In this document: piece after piece, positions 34,567-43,931 of the stretch
Numbering within the stretch: the first letter of the stretch is position 1
How the letters are laid out: each line of letters opens with the position of its first letter
Source of the DNA: Oxalobacteraceae bacterium OTU3CAMAD1
GTDB lineage: Bacteria; Pseudomonadota; Gammaproteobacteria; Burkholderiales; Burkholderiaceae_D
Assembly (NCBI GenBank): GCA_024123915.1
Contig: CP099650.1
Location: 1,984,001 to 2,048,000 of the forward strand
Direction: 5' to 3'
Length of the DNA stretch: 64,000 bases
Program-made: the position numbers and the translations under genes
Notes under the pieces: generated by a model
Seen by the model: only the letters and a program-made list of their open reading frames with translations
What the model was told of the DNA's origin: nothing
The model's database searches: none

Positions 34567-36126
34567 ATGTTCCAACAAGGACTGAGCGGCCTGAACGCCG
34601 CATCCAAATCGCTGGACGTCATCGGCAACAACATCGCCAATGCCAGCACGGTGGGCTTCAAGAGTTCGCAAGCCCAGTTTGCGGACCTGTACGCCAACTC
34701 GCTCAACGGCGTCTCCGGCAACAACCCGGGTATCGGTGTGACGACGGCCAAACTGGCCCAGCAATTCACGCAGGGTAATATCGAGACCAGCAACAACCCG
34801 CTGGACGTGTCGATCAACGGCGGCGGCTTCTTCCGCCTGGTGGTCAACGGCGCGGTGCAGTACTCGCGCAACGGCCAGTTCCACGAAGACAACACCCATA
34901 CCCTGGTCAACGCCCAGGGCGCGCAGCTGACCGGTTACCTGTCGAACACGGCCGGCGTGATCCAGCTAGGCGCCCCGGTGCCGCTGACCCTGGACAAGTC
35001 CGACCTGACGCCGGTGCAGACTACCAAGGCCAACTTTCAGATGAACCTGAGCTCGGCCGAGAAGGTGCCGAAAGAGACGCCATTTAATGCGAACGACCCT
35101 AACTCATATAACAAGCAGACCGTGCTCAACGTGTACGACAGCCTGGGCACGTCGCACATCATGACCACGTACTACGTCAAGACCGACGCCAACACCTGGG
35201 ACGTGTACGCATCGGCCGACAACAAGGAAGTTGTGTCAGCCGGTGTGGCGGCGGCGATCAATAGCGACCAGCAAACGGTCGACGCCCGTCTCGCCTACAA
35301 CGAGGCGGTGCGGGCCACCCCGCCGGACCCTGCCGTCATCAGCGCCGCCGCCTTCGCCTACGCCACGGCGGCCCACGCAGCGATGACCACTGCGGCTAGC
35401 ACGGCGCCTGCCGCCGCCACCCCGGAGCAACTGGCCGCGCTGGACGCCGCGCTCGCCACGCTCGACGTGGGCACCCCTGGTTCGATTGTCGACATGTCGC
35501 CCGACGAGATCGCCGCCAAGCTGGCCGCCGCCATCACCGTGCCGGCCGTCAAGGCCGGCACCCTGGTGTTCGACAGGAACGGCGCGCTCAGCCCCGGTGC
35601 CATGGCCGCCTTGTTGCCAACGCCGCAGACGCTGCCGTTCTCGATCAGCCTGCCGATCTTCCCGGACACCGGTGCGCAGCAGCCGATGGTGGTCAGCACG
35701 ACGTTCGACAAGACCACCCAATACGGCAGCGTGACCAACGACCTGGGCTCGACCCAGGACGGTTACTCGGCCGGTTCGTGGCAGCGTTACGCGATCGATG
35801 AGAACGGCGTGATTCTGGGCCAGTACAGCAACGGCAAGTCGCGCGCCATGGGCCAGATCGCCATGGCTAACTTCGCCAGCGTCGACGGCCTGACCCCGCT
35901 GGGCAACAACGCCTGGGCGGAAAGCTCGAACTCGGGTCCTCCACAAGTGGGCGTGCCCAACGCCGGCTCGATGGGTTCGCTGCGCGCCAGCTCGGTGGAA
36001 ACCTCGAACGTCGACCTGACGGCCGAACTGGTCAACATGATCACCGCGCAGCGCGTCTACCAGGCCAACGCGCAGACGATCAAGACCCAGGACGGCATCA
36101 TGCAGACCCTGGTCAATCTGCGGTAA
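34567..36126 (+). CDS. flgE: Flagellar hook protein FlgE
   Basis: This 519-residue hook subunit begins FQQGLSGLNAASKSLDVIGNNIANASTVGFK and ends VDLTAELVNMITAQRVYQANAQTIKTQDGIMQTLVNLR, the paired coiled-coil ends of the family. It is about 100 residues longer than common FlgE. The extra part is an Ala-rich stretch at about residues 225-330 (with AAFAYATAAHAAMTTAAST and PEQLAALDAALATL) in the surface-exposed D2-like region, which varies between species. Confidence 0.94.
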   Translation: MFQQGLSGLNAASKSLDVIGNNIANASTVGFKSSQAQFADLYANSLNGVSGNNPGIGVTTAKLAQQFTQGNIETSNNPLDVSINGGGFFRLVVNGAVQYSRNGQFHEDNTHTLVNAQGAQLTGYLSNTAGVIQLGAPVPLTLDKSDLTPVQTTKANFQMNLSSAEKVPKETPFNANDPNSYNKQTVLNVYDSLGTSHIMTTYYVKTDANTWDVYASADNKEVVSAGVAAAINSDQQTVDARLAYNEAVRATPPDPAVISAAAFAYATAAHAAMTTAASTAPAAATPEQLAALDAALATLDVGTPGSIVDMSPDEIAAKLAAAITVPAVKAGTLVFDRNGALSPGAMAALLPTPQTLPFSISLPIFPDTGAQQPMVVSTTFDKTTQYGSVTNDLGSTQDGYSAGSWQRYAIDENGVILGQYSNGKSRAMGQIAMANFASVDGLTPLGNNAWAESSNSGPPQVGVPNAGSMGSLRASSVETSNVDLTAELVNMITAQRVYQANAQTIKTQDGIMQTLVNLR

Positions 36127-36143
36127 GAATGAAGGAGTAAGCC

Positions 36144-36884
36144 ATGGACCGTCTGATCTACACCGCGATGACCGGGGCGCGGCACGTGCTGGAGCAACAA
36201 GCCACCACGTCCAACAACCTGGCCAACGTCAACACCACCGGCTTTCGCGCGCAGCTCGACAGCTTCCGCGCCGTGCCGGTGGTGTCCGAGGGCTTGCAAA
36301 CGCGCGCCTTCGTGGTCGATTCGACGGTCGGCGCCGACATGCGCGCCGGGCCGATCCAGACCACCGGCCGTCCGCTCGACATCGCCATCCGCGACCAGGG
36401 CTGGATCGCCGTGCAGTCGCCGGACGGCTCCGAGGCCTACACCCGCAACGGCAGCCTGAAGGTCAGCGAAAACGGCCTGCTGCAAACGGCCGGCGGCCAG
36501 ACCCTGATCGGCGACGGCGGCCCGATCGCCATTCCGCCGGACGTGACGGTGATGATCGCCGGCGACGGCACCGTCAGCACCGTCTCGACCGACTACCAGC
36601 CGGGCCCGTCCAACACCCTGGGCCGCATCAAGCTGGTCAATCCGGACCCCAAGGGCCTGGTGCGCGGCAACGACGGCCTGTTCCGCCAGAAGGACGGCAC
36701 GCCGGCGCAGAACGATCCGCTGGTGCGCGTGGTGGACGGCGCGGTCGAGGGCAGCAACGTCAATCCGGTCGATTCCATGGTCAATATGATCAGTCTGGCA
36801 AGGCAGTTCGAGATGCAAATGAGCCTGTTGAAGAACGCCGAGAATAACGCCGCAAAAGCCACCCAGATCCTCGCTTTGGGTTGA
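36144..36884 (+). CDS. flgF: Flagellar rod protein FlgF
   Basis: This 246-residue protein begins [35 protein letters not shown], the FlgF opening, and ends with NPVDSMVNMISLARQFEMQMSLLKNAENNAAKATQIL. Its length is normal. A gap of 81 bases to flgG contains a loose TCTCCCG/CGGGAGA inverted repeat. Confidence 0.95.
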   Translation: MDRLIYTAMTGARHVLEQQATTSNNLANVNTTGFRAQLDSFRAVPVVSEGLQTRAFVVDSTVGADMRAGPIQTTGRPLDIAIRDQGWIAVQSPDGSEAYTRNGSLKVSENGLLQTAGGQTLIGDGGPIAIPPDVTVMIAGDGTVSTVSTDYQPGPSNTLGRIKLVNPDPKGLVRGNDGLFRQKDGTPAQNDPLVRVVDGAVEGSNVNPVDSMVNMISLARQFEMQMSLLKNAENNAAKATQILALG

Positions 36885-36965
36885 TCACCTCTCCCGCATA
36901 ATGGTGGTGTGGGATGAGTAGCTGTCGCTTCTGGCCGCTCCCATCCATGCTACGGGAGAAGGAAA

Positions 36966-37748
36966 ATGATACGTTCACTTTGGATCGCCAAGACGGGCAT
37001 GGAAGCGCAGCAGACCGCGCTCGACGTCACATCCAACAATCTGGCCAACGTCAGCACCAACGGGTTTAAAAAGTCGCGCGCCGTCTTCGAAGACCTGCTG
37101 TACCAGAACATCCGCCAGCCCGGCGGTCAATCGTCGCAACAGACCAATCTTCCATCCGGCATGCAGCTCGGTACCGGTGTGCGTCCCGTCGCGATCGAGC
37201 GCGTCCACACCCAGGGCAATCCCCAGTCGACCGGCAATGACAAGGACCTGATGGTCAACGGCAACGGCTTCTTCAACGTGCTGCTGCCCGACGGCACCAC
37301 CGCCTACACGCGCGACGGCTCCTTCCAGCGCGACAACAACGGCCAAATGGTCACCTCCAGCGGCTTCGTGCTGCAGCCGGCCATCACCATCCCGATCACC
37401 GCCCAAAGCATCACTGTCGGCCGCGACGGCACCGTCTCGGTGACCTTGCCGGGCCAGATCGCGCCGCAGCAGATCGGCAGCATCCAGTTGTCGACCTTCA
37501 TCAACCCGACCGGGCTGGAGTCGAAGGGCGAAAACCTGTACGTCGAGACCGGCGCGTCGGGCAATCCGCAGACCAACACCCCGGGCACCAACGGCACCGG
37601 CGTGATCCTGCAAGGCTTTGTCGAAACCTCCAACGTCAACGTGGTCGAGGAGATGGTCAACATGATCCAGAACCAGCGCGCCTACGAAATCAATTCCAAG
37701 GCCATCACCACGTCCGACCAGATGCTGGCCAAGCTGGCGCAGCTGTAA
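36966..37748 (+). CDS. flgG: Flagellar distal rod protein FlgG
   Basis: This 260-residue protein begins [47 protein letters not shown] and ends [36 protein letters not shown], which match FlgG closely. It forms the distal rod joined to the hook. The flgH gene follows after 10 bases with GGGGAGG before its ATG. Confidence 0.97.
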   Translation: MIRSLWIAKTGMEAQQTALDVTSNNLANVSTNGFKKSRAVFEDLLYQNIRQPGGQSSQQTNLPSGMQLGTGVRPVAIERVHTQGNPQSTGNDKDLMVNGNGFFNVLLPDGTTAYTRDGSFQRDNNGQMVTSSGFVLQPAITIPITAQSITVGRDGTVSVTLPGQIAPQQIGSIQLSTFINPTGLESKGENLYVETGASGNPQTNTPGTNGTGVILQGFVETSNVNVVEEMVNMIQNQRAYEINSKAITTSDQMLAKLAQL

Positions 37749-37758
37749 GGGGAGGACC

Positions 37759-38415
37759 ATGAAACACGCTATCGCCATCATCTTCTCCGCCGCCGCCCTG
37801 GGCGGTTGCATGACGACCCCGACGTCGATCGTCAACTCGCCGATGTCGGCCCGTCCGCTCAACGCCGAGCAGCTGGCCGCCAAGCCCAACAACGGCGCCA
37901 TCTACCAGGGCTCCGCCTTCCGCCCGATCTTCGAGGACCGCCGCGCGCGCCAGGTGGGCGACGTGCTGACCCTGGTCATCACCGAACGCACCACCGCCAA
38001 CAAGGCCGGCACCAGCTCGGGCAACAAGACCGGCGGCGTCAGCGTGGCCATGCCCAAGCCGCTGCAGTCGACCTTCGGCAATCCGCTGGCCGTGTCCAAC
38101 GAGAGCAGTTATTCCGACGGCGACAACCAGACCGCCAGCAACGCCTTCACCGGCACCATGGGCGTGACGGTGGTCGAGGTGCTCTCCAACGGCAACCTGA
38201 TCGTCGCCGGCGAGAAGCAAGTGGCGATGAACAAGGGCGTCGAATTCATCCGCTTCTCCGGCATGATCAATCCCGACAACATCGCCACCGGCAACACCGT
38301 GGCCTCGACCGCCGTGGCCGACGCCAAGGTCGAATACCGCACCAGCAGCCAGGTCGACCGCGCGGAAATGGCCTCGATGGCCTCGCGCTTCTTCCAAAGC
38401 CTGCTGCCGTTCTGA
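37759..38415 (+). CDS. flgH: Flagellar L-ring lipoprotein FlgH
   Basis: This 218-residue lipoprotein has a signal peptide ending in the lipobox ALGGC (Cys17). [30 protein letters not shown] and the C-terminal [27 protein letters not shown] are FlgH signatures. It forms the ring in the outer membrane. flgI starts 5 bases after its stop. Confidence 0.96.
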   Translation: MKHAIAIIFSAAALGGCMTTPTSIVNSPMSARPLNAEQLAAKPNNGAIYQGSAFRPIFEDRRARQVGDVLTLVITERTTANKAGTSSGNKTGGVSVAMPKPLQSTFGNPLAVSNESSYSDGDNQTASNAFTGTMGVTVVEVLSNGNLIVAGEKQVAMNKGVEFIRFSGMINPDNIATGNTVASTAVADAKVEYRTSSQVDRAEMASMASRFFQSLLPF

Positions 38416-38420
38416 GGCCG

Positions 38421-39584
38421 ATGATGAAAACTACCGACCTGATTTACGGCCCGCGCCGCCTCGCCAAAGTGTGCAAGCTGGTGGCGATCGTCCTCGCGTT
38501 CACCTTGCTCGCCTCGCTGGTGCAGAACGCCAACGCCGAGCGCCTCCGCGACCTGGCCAGCATCGCCGGCGTGCGCCAGAATCAGTTGATCGGCTACGGC
38601 ATCGTCGTCGGCCTCGACGGCAGCGGCGACCAGACCACGCAGACCCCATTCACGGTGCAAAGCGTGGTGTCGATGCTGCAGCAACTGGGCGTGAACCTGC
38701 CGCAGGGCACGCAGCTGCAATTGAAGAACGTCGCCGCCGTCATGGTCACCGCCTCGCTGCCGCCGTTCGCGCAGCCGGGCCAGACCCTGGACATCACGGT
38801 CTCGTCGATGGGCAACGCCAAGAGCCTGCGCGGCGGCACCTTGCTGATGACGCCGCTGAAGGGCGCCGACGGCCAGGTCTACGGCATGGCGCAGGGTAAT
38901 GTGCTGGTGGGCGGCGTCGGCATCGCCGCCGGTGGCGCCGGCGGCAGCTCGCTGACCGTCAACCACCTTAGCGTGGGCAAGATTTCCGCCGGTGCAACGG
39001 TCGAACGCGCCGTCGCCTCCAGCCTGGGCGAGGGCAACCAGATCAAGCTGGAACTCAACACCGCCGACTTCGCCACCGCCAGCCGCGTGGTCGAGGCCAT
39101 CAACGAAAAATACGGCGCCGGCATCGCCTATGCACTCGACAGCCGTGTGATCCGCGTGCAGTCGCCCAGCGGCAGCGACCAGCGCGTGACCTTCATCGGC
39201 ACCTTGCAGGACATGCAAGTCAATCCGGCCGAGCAGCCCGCCAAGGTCATCATGAACGCGCGCACCGGCTCGGTGGTGATGAACCGCGCCGTGACGCTCG
39301 AAACGTGCGCCATTTCCCACGGGAATATGTCAGTCTCGGTAACAGCCGATCCGCAGGTGAGCCAGCCCAACGCGCTGGCCGGCGGCCGCACCGTCGTCAC
39401 GCCCAACCAGACCGTCGATATCAAAAAGGATAGCGGCAAGGTCATGATGGTCAAAGGCGGCGCCTCCCTGGCCGAGGTGGTCAAGGCGCTCAACGCCATC
39501 GGCGCCACGCCGCAGGACCTGCTGTCGATCCTGCAGGCCATGAAAGCCGCCGGCTCGTTGCGCGCCGAGCTGGAAATTATTTAA
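38421..39584 (+). CDS. flgI: Flagellar P-ring protein FlgI
   Basis: This 387-residue periplasmic protein starts at ATG 38421, followed by a signal peptide ([19 protein letters not shown]). [33 protein letters not shown] is the conserved start of the mature protein, and [32 protein letters not shown] the end. It forms the ring in the peptidoglycan layer with help from FlgA. Confidence 0.97.
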   Translation: MMKTTDLIYGPRRLAKVCKLVAIVLAFTLLASLVQNANAERLRDLASIAGVRQNQLIGYGIVVGLDGSGDQTTQTPFTVQSVVSMLQQLGVNLPQGTQLQLKNVAAVMVTASLPPFAQPGQTLDITVSSMGNAKSLRGGTLLMTPLKGADGQVYGMAQGNVLVGGVGIAAGGAGGSSLTVNHLSVGKISAGATVERAVASSLGEGNQIKLELNTADFATASRVVEAINEKYGAGIAYALDSRVIRVQSPSGSDQRVTFIGTLQDMQVNPAEQPAKVIMNARTGSVVMNRAVTLETCAISHGNMSVSVTADPQVSQPNALAGGRTVVTPNQTVDIKKDSGKVMMVKGGASLAEVVKALNAIGATPQDLLSILQAMKAAGSLRAELEII

Positions 39585-39596
39585 GCGGAGTTCGCC

Positions 39597-40586
39597 ATGA
39601 CCAGTCCCAAGACCTCCAACGACCTCAGCAGTAAATTTGCCCTCGACATCAAGGACATGGGCGCGCTGCGCCAGTCGGCCAAGGCCGGCGGCGCCGAGTC
39701 GCTGAAAACCGCCTCCACCCAGTTCGAGGCGATGTTCGTCAACATGATGATGAAGAGCATGCGCGACGCCTCGCCGCAGGACGGCATGATGAACAGCGAG
39801 CAGACCAAGATGTTCACCACCATGCTGGACCAGCAGACCAGCCAGAATATCGCCAAGAAGGGCATCGGCCTGTCCGACGTGCTGATCCGCCAGTTGACCA
39901 AGACCGCCGACGCCAAGGCGCTGGCCATCGGCGGCGCCGGCGATAGCGCCAACGGCGCCAATGCCGGCAGCTTCAGCGGCGTGGCCAGCCTGATGGACGC
40001 AAAGCTGCAAAAGGCCATCGCGGCGGCCGGCGGCGCCGGTGCGGCGAATGTTGCGCCCAAGGCGGGATCGGTCGACGACAACAGCGCCGTGCCCGCCACG
40101 GTGATCGGCAACCGCGGTTCGCAGGCGCCGCACGTGCGCAGCTTCCAGGAAAAACTGTCGTCCCACGCCGAGGAGGCCAGCCTGGCCACCGGCATCCCCG
40201 CCAAGTTCATGCTGGGCCAGGCGGCGCTCGAGAGCGGTTGGGGCAAGCGCGAGATCAAGGGCCGCGACGGCACCAACAGTCACAACCTGTTCGGCATCAA
40301 GGCCGGCGCCGGCTGGACCGGCAAGACCGTCGACGCCACCACCACCGAGTACGTCAACGGCAAGGCCCAGACCCGGGTCGAGAAATTCCGCGCCTACGAC
40401 AGCTATGCCGACAGCTTCAAGGATTACGCGAAATTGTTGTCGAATAATCCACGCTACGAGAAGGTGCTTGCCAGCGCCGGCGACGCCAGCAGCTTCGCCC
40501 AGGGCCTGCAGAAGGCCGGCTACGCCACCGACCCGCATTATGCGGCCAAATTGACCAGCATTATCAAGCGCTCGCTGGCCGGCTGA
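39597..40586 (+). CDS. flgJ: Flagellar rod cap and peptidoglycan hydrolase FlgJ
   Basis: This is a two-domain protein of 329 residues. The N-terminal rod-cap part has AGGAESLKTASTQFEAMFVNMMMKSMRDA; the C-terminal part (about 175-329) is a glucosaminidase domain with QAALESGWGKREIKGRDGTNSHNLFGIKAG, whose Glu is the expected catalytic residue. It opens the cell wall for the rod. The dual form is typical of beta- and gammaproteobacteria. Confidence 0.96.
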   Translation: MTSPKTSNDLSSKFALDIKDMGALRQSAKAGGAESLKTASTQFEAMFVNMMMKSMRDASPQDGMMNSEQTKMFTTMLDQQTSQNIAKKGIGLSDVLIRQLTKTADAKALAIGGAGDSANGANAGSFSGVASLMDAKLQKAIAAAGGAGAANVAPKAGSVDDNSAVPATVIGNRGSQAPHVRSFQEKLSSHAEEASLATGIPAKFMLGQAALESGWGKREIKGRDGTNSHNLFGIKAGAGWTGKTVDATTTEYVNGKAQTRVEKFRAYDSYADSFKDYAKLLSNNPRYEKVLASAGDASSFAQGLQKAGYATDPHYAAKLTSIIKRSLAG

Positions 40587-40617
40587 CCGGTGACGGCCCG
40601 GCGCTCAAGCGGGTTAT

Positions 40618-40644
40618 TCAAGTTTCCAGGCGCGCCGCCGTTAA
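40618..40644 (+). promoter_or_regulatory. Sigma-28 (FliA) promoter for flgK-flgL
   Basis: TCAAGTTT (40618-40625), 11 bases, GCCGTTAA (40637-40644) match TAAAGTTT-N11-GCCGATAA at 14 of 16 positions. The site is 26 bases upstream of the flgK ATG in the only sizeable gap after flgJ, so flgK and flgL can be expressed late, after hook completion. Confidence 0.85.
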
Positions 40645-40670
40645 CAATAACAACATAGAGTAAAAACATC

Positions 40671-42629
40671 ATGAGTCTTCTCAGCATCGGCAAAAGCGGT
40701 CTGTTGGCAGCGCAGGTGGGGCTGGCGACCACCGGCAACAACATCACCAACGCTGGCGTGACCGGTTACAGCCGTCAGGTGGCGATCCAGGCCGACACGC
40801 CGACGCAGGACAAGGGCTTCGGGTTCGTCGGCACCGGCACCGAGGTGGCGGCCGTGCGCCGGTACTACGACAACTTCCTCGCCACCCAGCTGCGCAACGC
40901 CGAGTCGAACCAGGCCTCGCTCGATGTGTATAACAAGCAGATCAGCCAGATCGACAACCTGCTGGCCGATCCGACCGCCGGCTTGTCGCCGGCGATGCAG
41001 GACTTCTTCAACGGCGTCCAGGATGCCACCTCCAATCCGGCCTCGGCCGCGTCGCGCCAGGCCATGCTGTCGAGCGCCGAGTCGCTGGCGGCGCGCTTCC
41101 AGGGCATGAGCGCGCGCCTGACGGAGATCGCCTCGGGCGTCAACGGCCAGATCGTCTCGAACGTCGGCGAGATCAATTCCTTCGCCCGCCAGATCGCCGA
41201 ACTCAACAATACTATCGCGGGGCTGACCACCGACGGCAAGGCGCCCAACGATCTGCTGGACCACCGCGACGCGCTGCTGACCGAGCTGAACAAGCTGGTC
41301 AAGACCAGCGTGATCCCGGGCGACAACAACACGCTGACCGTGCAGATGGGCACCGGCCAGCCGCTGGTGGTCGGCAACAAGGCCTTCACCCTGGGCACCT
41401 CGACCTCGCCGACCGACGTCTCGCGCGTCACGGTCGGCTACCTGGCCGACAACGGCGGTTTCAGCCCGCTGCCGGACCGGGTGCTGACAGGCGGCCAGCT
41501 AGGCGGTTTGCTGGAGTTCCGTAATGGCGCCATGGACCGCGCGCAAAATTCGCTGGGCCAGGTGGCGGCCGCCATCGCCGTCACCTTCAACGCCCAGCAC
41601 GAGCTGGGCCAGGACCAGAACGGCGCCCTCGGCACCGCCTTCTTCGGCCCGATCAACGCCTACGTCGGCGCCAATACGAACAATCTGCCCACCAGCACCG
41701 CCGATGTCACGGCCGTGGTCAAGGACGCCAGCGCCTTGACGGCGAGCGACTACAGCGTCGACTTCGACGGCACCAACTTCAGCGTCAAGCGCCTGAGCGA
41801 CGGCCAGGTCACGCAGATCAACCCGTTCCCGCAGACCGAGCCGCAGGTGATCGACGGTGTGGCCTACACCATCACCGGCACGCCGGCCGCCAACGACAAC
41901 TTCCTGGTGCGCCCGACCTACAACGCCGCCAAGGATTTCGACGTCCTTGTCGAGGACCGCACCAAGATCGCGCTGGCCGCGCCGATCGCCACGGCCGCGC
42001 CGACCACCAACGCCGGCAACGCCAAGATCACGGCCGGCACCGTCGACGCCAACTACCTGACGCCGGGCAACGCGCTGACGGCGCCGGTGACCTTGACCTT
42101 CGACAAGGCCACCAATACTTTGTCGGGCTTCCCGGCCGCGCAGGACGTGACGGTGACGGTCAATGGCGTGGCCACAGTGTATCCGGCCGGCACGCCGACC
42201 ATTCCGTACACCGACGGCGCGTCGATCAGCTTTGGCGGCGTCAACCTCGCCATCAGCGGCACCCCGGCCAACCTGGATAAATTCACGGTCGGCCCCAATA
42301 CCAGCGGCGTGGGTGACGGCCGCAACGGCGCCTTGCTGGCGGCGCTGCAGACCAAGAACACGATGGACAACGGCAACGCCAACTTCCAGACCACCTACGC
42401 GCAGATGGTCAACTATGTGGGCAACAAGGCGCGCGAGGCGCAGATCGGCGGCGCCGCCGCCGACGCCGCCGTGGCCCAGGCCACCAACGCCCAGCAAAGC
42501 GTGTCCGGCGTGAATCTGGATGAGGAGGCGGCGAATCTGTTACGCTACCAGCAGGCCTATCAGGCTTCGGGCAAGGTGATGCAGGTGGCCAGCCAGCTGT
42601 TCGATACGCTTTTGAGTTTGGGTAATTGA
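40671..42629 (+). CDS. flgK: Hook-filament junction protein FlgK
   Basis: This is a 652-residue junction protein. The N-terminus SLLSIGKSGLLAAQVGLATTGNNITNAGVTGYSRQ and C-terminus VSGVNLDEEAANLLRYQQAYQASGKVMQVASQLFDTLL are the conserved coiled-coil ends. The middle region contains Ala/Thr-rich variable domains (about 330-560) that make it longer than enteric FlgK (about 550). It is exported with FlgN. Confidence 0.96.
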   Translation: MSLLSIGKSGLLAAQVGLATTGNNITNAGVTGYSRQVAIQADTPTQDKGFGFVGTGTEVAAVRRYYDNFLATQLRNAESNQASLDVYNKQISQIDNLLADPTAGLSPAMQDFFNGVQDATSNPASAASRQAMLSSAESLAARFQGMSARLTEIASGVNGQIVSNVGEINSFARQIAELNNTIAGLTTDGKAPNDLLDHRDALLTELNKLVKTSVIPGDNNTLTVQMGTGQPLVVGNKAFTLGTSTSPTDVSRVTVGYLADNGGFSPLPDRVLTGGQLGGLLEFRNGAMDRAQNSLGQVAAAIAVTFNAQHELGQDQNGALGTAFFGPINAYVGANTNNLPTSTADVTAVVKDASALTASDYSVDFDGTNFSVKRLSDGQVTQINPFPQTEPQVIDGVAYTITGTPAANDNFLVRPTYNAAKDFDVLVEDRTKIALAAPIATAAPTTNAGNAKITAGTVDANYLTPGNALTAPVTLTFDKATNTLSGFPAAQDVTVTVNGVATVYPAGTPTIPYTDGASISFGGVNLAISGTPANLDKFTVGPNTSGVGDGRNGALLAALQTKNTMDNGNANFQTTYAQMVNYVGNKAREAQIGGAAADAAVAQATNAQQSVSGVNLDEEAANLLRYQQAYQASGKVMQVASQLFDTLLSLGN

Positions 42630-42659
42630 GCTAGTGAATAATATTAACGAGGTGGCATC

Positions 42660-43922
42660 ATGATCATGCGCATCAGTTCCAAGACCATCTACGACGTCGG
42701 CGTCGGGCAGATCAGCTCGCTGCAGTCGGCGCTCGCGCGCACCCAGTCGCAGTTGTCCACCGGGCGCAAGAACCTGACCGCCGCCGACGATCCGATCGCC
42801 ACCGCGCGCGCGCTGGAAGTGACGCAGTCGCAGGGCATCAACACCCAGCTGGTGACCAACCGCGCCAACGCCAAGAGCATGCTGTCGCTGGAAACGGTGG
42901 CGCTGCATAGCTCGGGCACGATCATGCAGGACATCAAGACGCTGCTGGTCAACGCCGGCAACGGCAGCATGGCCCAAAAAGACCGCGAATCGCTGGCGGT
43001 CGAACTCGAGGGCCGGCTGCAGGATCTGCTGGGCCAGGCCAACAGCTCGGACGGGGTCGGCGGCTACGTGTTCTCCGGCTACAAATCGACCACCTTGCCG
43101 TTCACGCAAACGGCGACCGGCGCCGCCTACCAGGGCGACCAGGGACAGCGCTCGCTGCAGGTGGGCTCGACGCGCACCTTGCCGATCAGCGACTCGGGCG
43201 CGTCCGTGTATGAGAACAACGCCACCGGCAACGGCACCTTCGTCACCGGCGCCGCGCCCGGCAATTTCGATCGCGGCGGCAGCGGCATCATCAGCGGCGG
43301 CTCGGTCAAGGACGCCACCCAGTTGACCGGCAACCGCTACCAGATCGATTTCCAGGTGGTGCCGGCCACGCCCGGCGTGCCCAAGGTGACCACCTACACC
43401 GTCACCGACCTGACCTTGAACCAGCCGGTGCCGGCCACGCCGGTGCCGGCCGTTCCGCAGCCCTATGTCAGCGGACAAAACATCACCTTCGACGGCTTGC
43501 AGTTCGATATCAAGGGCGATCCGGCCGATCTCGACAGCTTCAGCGTCGAGCCCAGCACCAAGCAATCGGTGTTCACCACCGTCACCGACATCATCAGCGC
43601 GTTGCGCGCGCCCGGCGACGGCCCGGCCGGCCAGGCCAGCCTGACCAACAAGCTCAACCAGGCGCACCTGAACGTCGACAACGCCTACGACAACATGCTG
43701 TCGATCGAGTCGGCGGTCGGTTCGCGCCTCAAGGAGCTCGACTACCTCGACAGCTCGGGCGACGACCTGAATCTGCAATACGCGACCACCTTGTCCGGCC
43801 TGCAGGACGTCGACGTGGTCAAGGCGATCTCGTTGTTCACGCAGCAGCAGACCAACCTGGACGCGGCGCAGAAGTCGTTCAAGACCATGGCCGGGCTGTC
43901 GCTGTTTAATTACATCACTTAG
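42660..43922 (+). CDS. flgL: Hook-filament junction protein FlgL
   Basis: This 420-residue flagellin-like protein begins MRISSKTIYDVGVGQISSLQSALARTQSQLSTGRKNLTAADDPIATARAL (second ATG, 42666) and ends DVVKAISLFTQQQTNLDAAQKSFKTMAGLSLFNYI. The first ATG at 42660 lies closer to the GAGG ribosome site. A Pro/Val/Ala stretch (about 255-270) is inserted in the central domain. It is the last gene of the plus-strand flg set and converges with the protease-hydrolase gene after 9 bases. Confidence 0.95.
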   Translation: MIMRISSKTIYDVGVGQISSLQSALARTQSQLSTGRKNLTAADDPIATARALEVTQSQGINTQLVTNRANAKSMLSLETVALHSSGTIMQDIKTLLVNAGNGSMAQKDRESLAVELEGRLQDLLGQANSSDGVGGYVFSGYKSTTLPFTQTATGAAYQGDQGQRSLQVGSTRTLPISDSGASVYENNATGNGTFVTGAAPGNFDRGGSGIISGGSVKDATQLTGNRYQIDFQVVPATPGVPKVTTYTVTDLTLNQPVPATPVPAVPQPYVSGQNITFDGLQFDIKGDPADLDSFSVEPSTKQSVFTTVTDIISALRAPGDGPAGQASLTNKLNQAHLNVDNAYDNMLSIESAVGSRLKELDYLDSSGDDLNLQYATTLSGLQDVDVVKAISLFTQQQTNLDAAQKSFKTMAGLSLFNYIT

Positions 43923-43931
43923 TTACATCAC

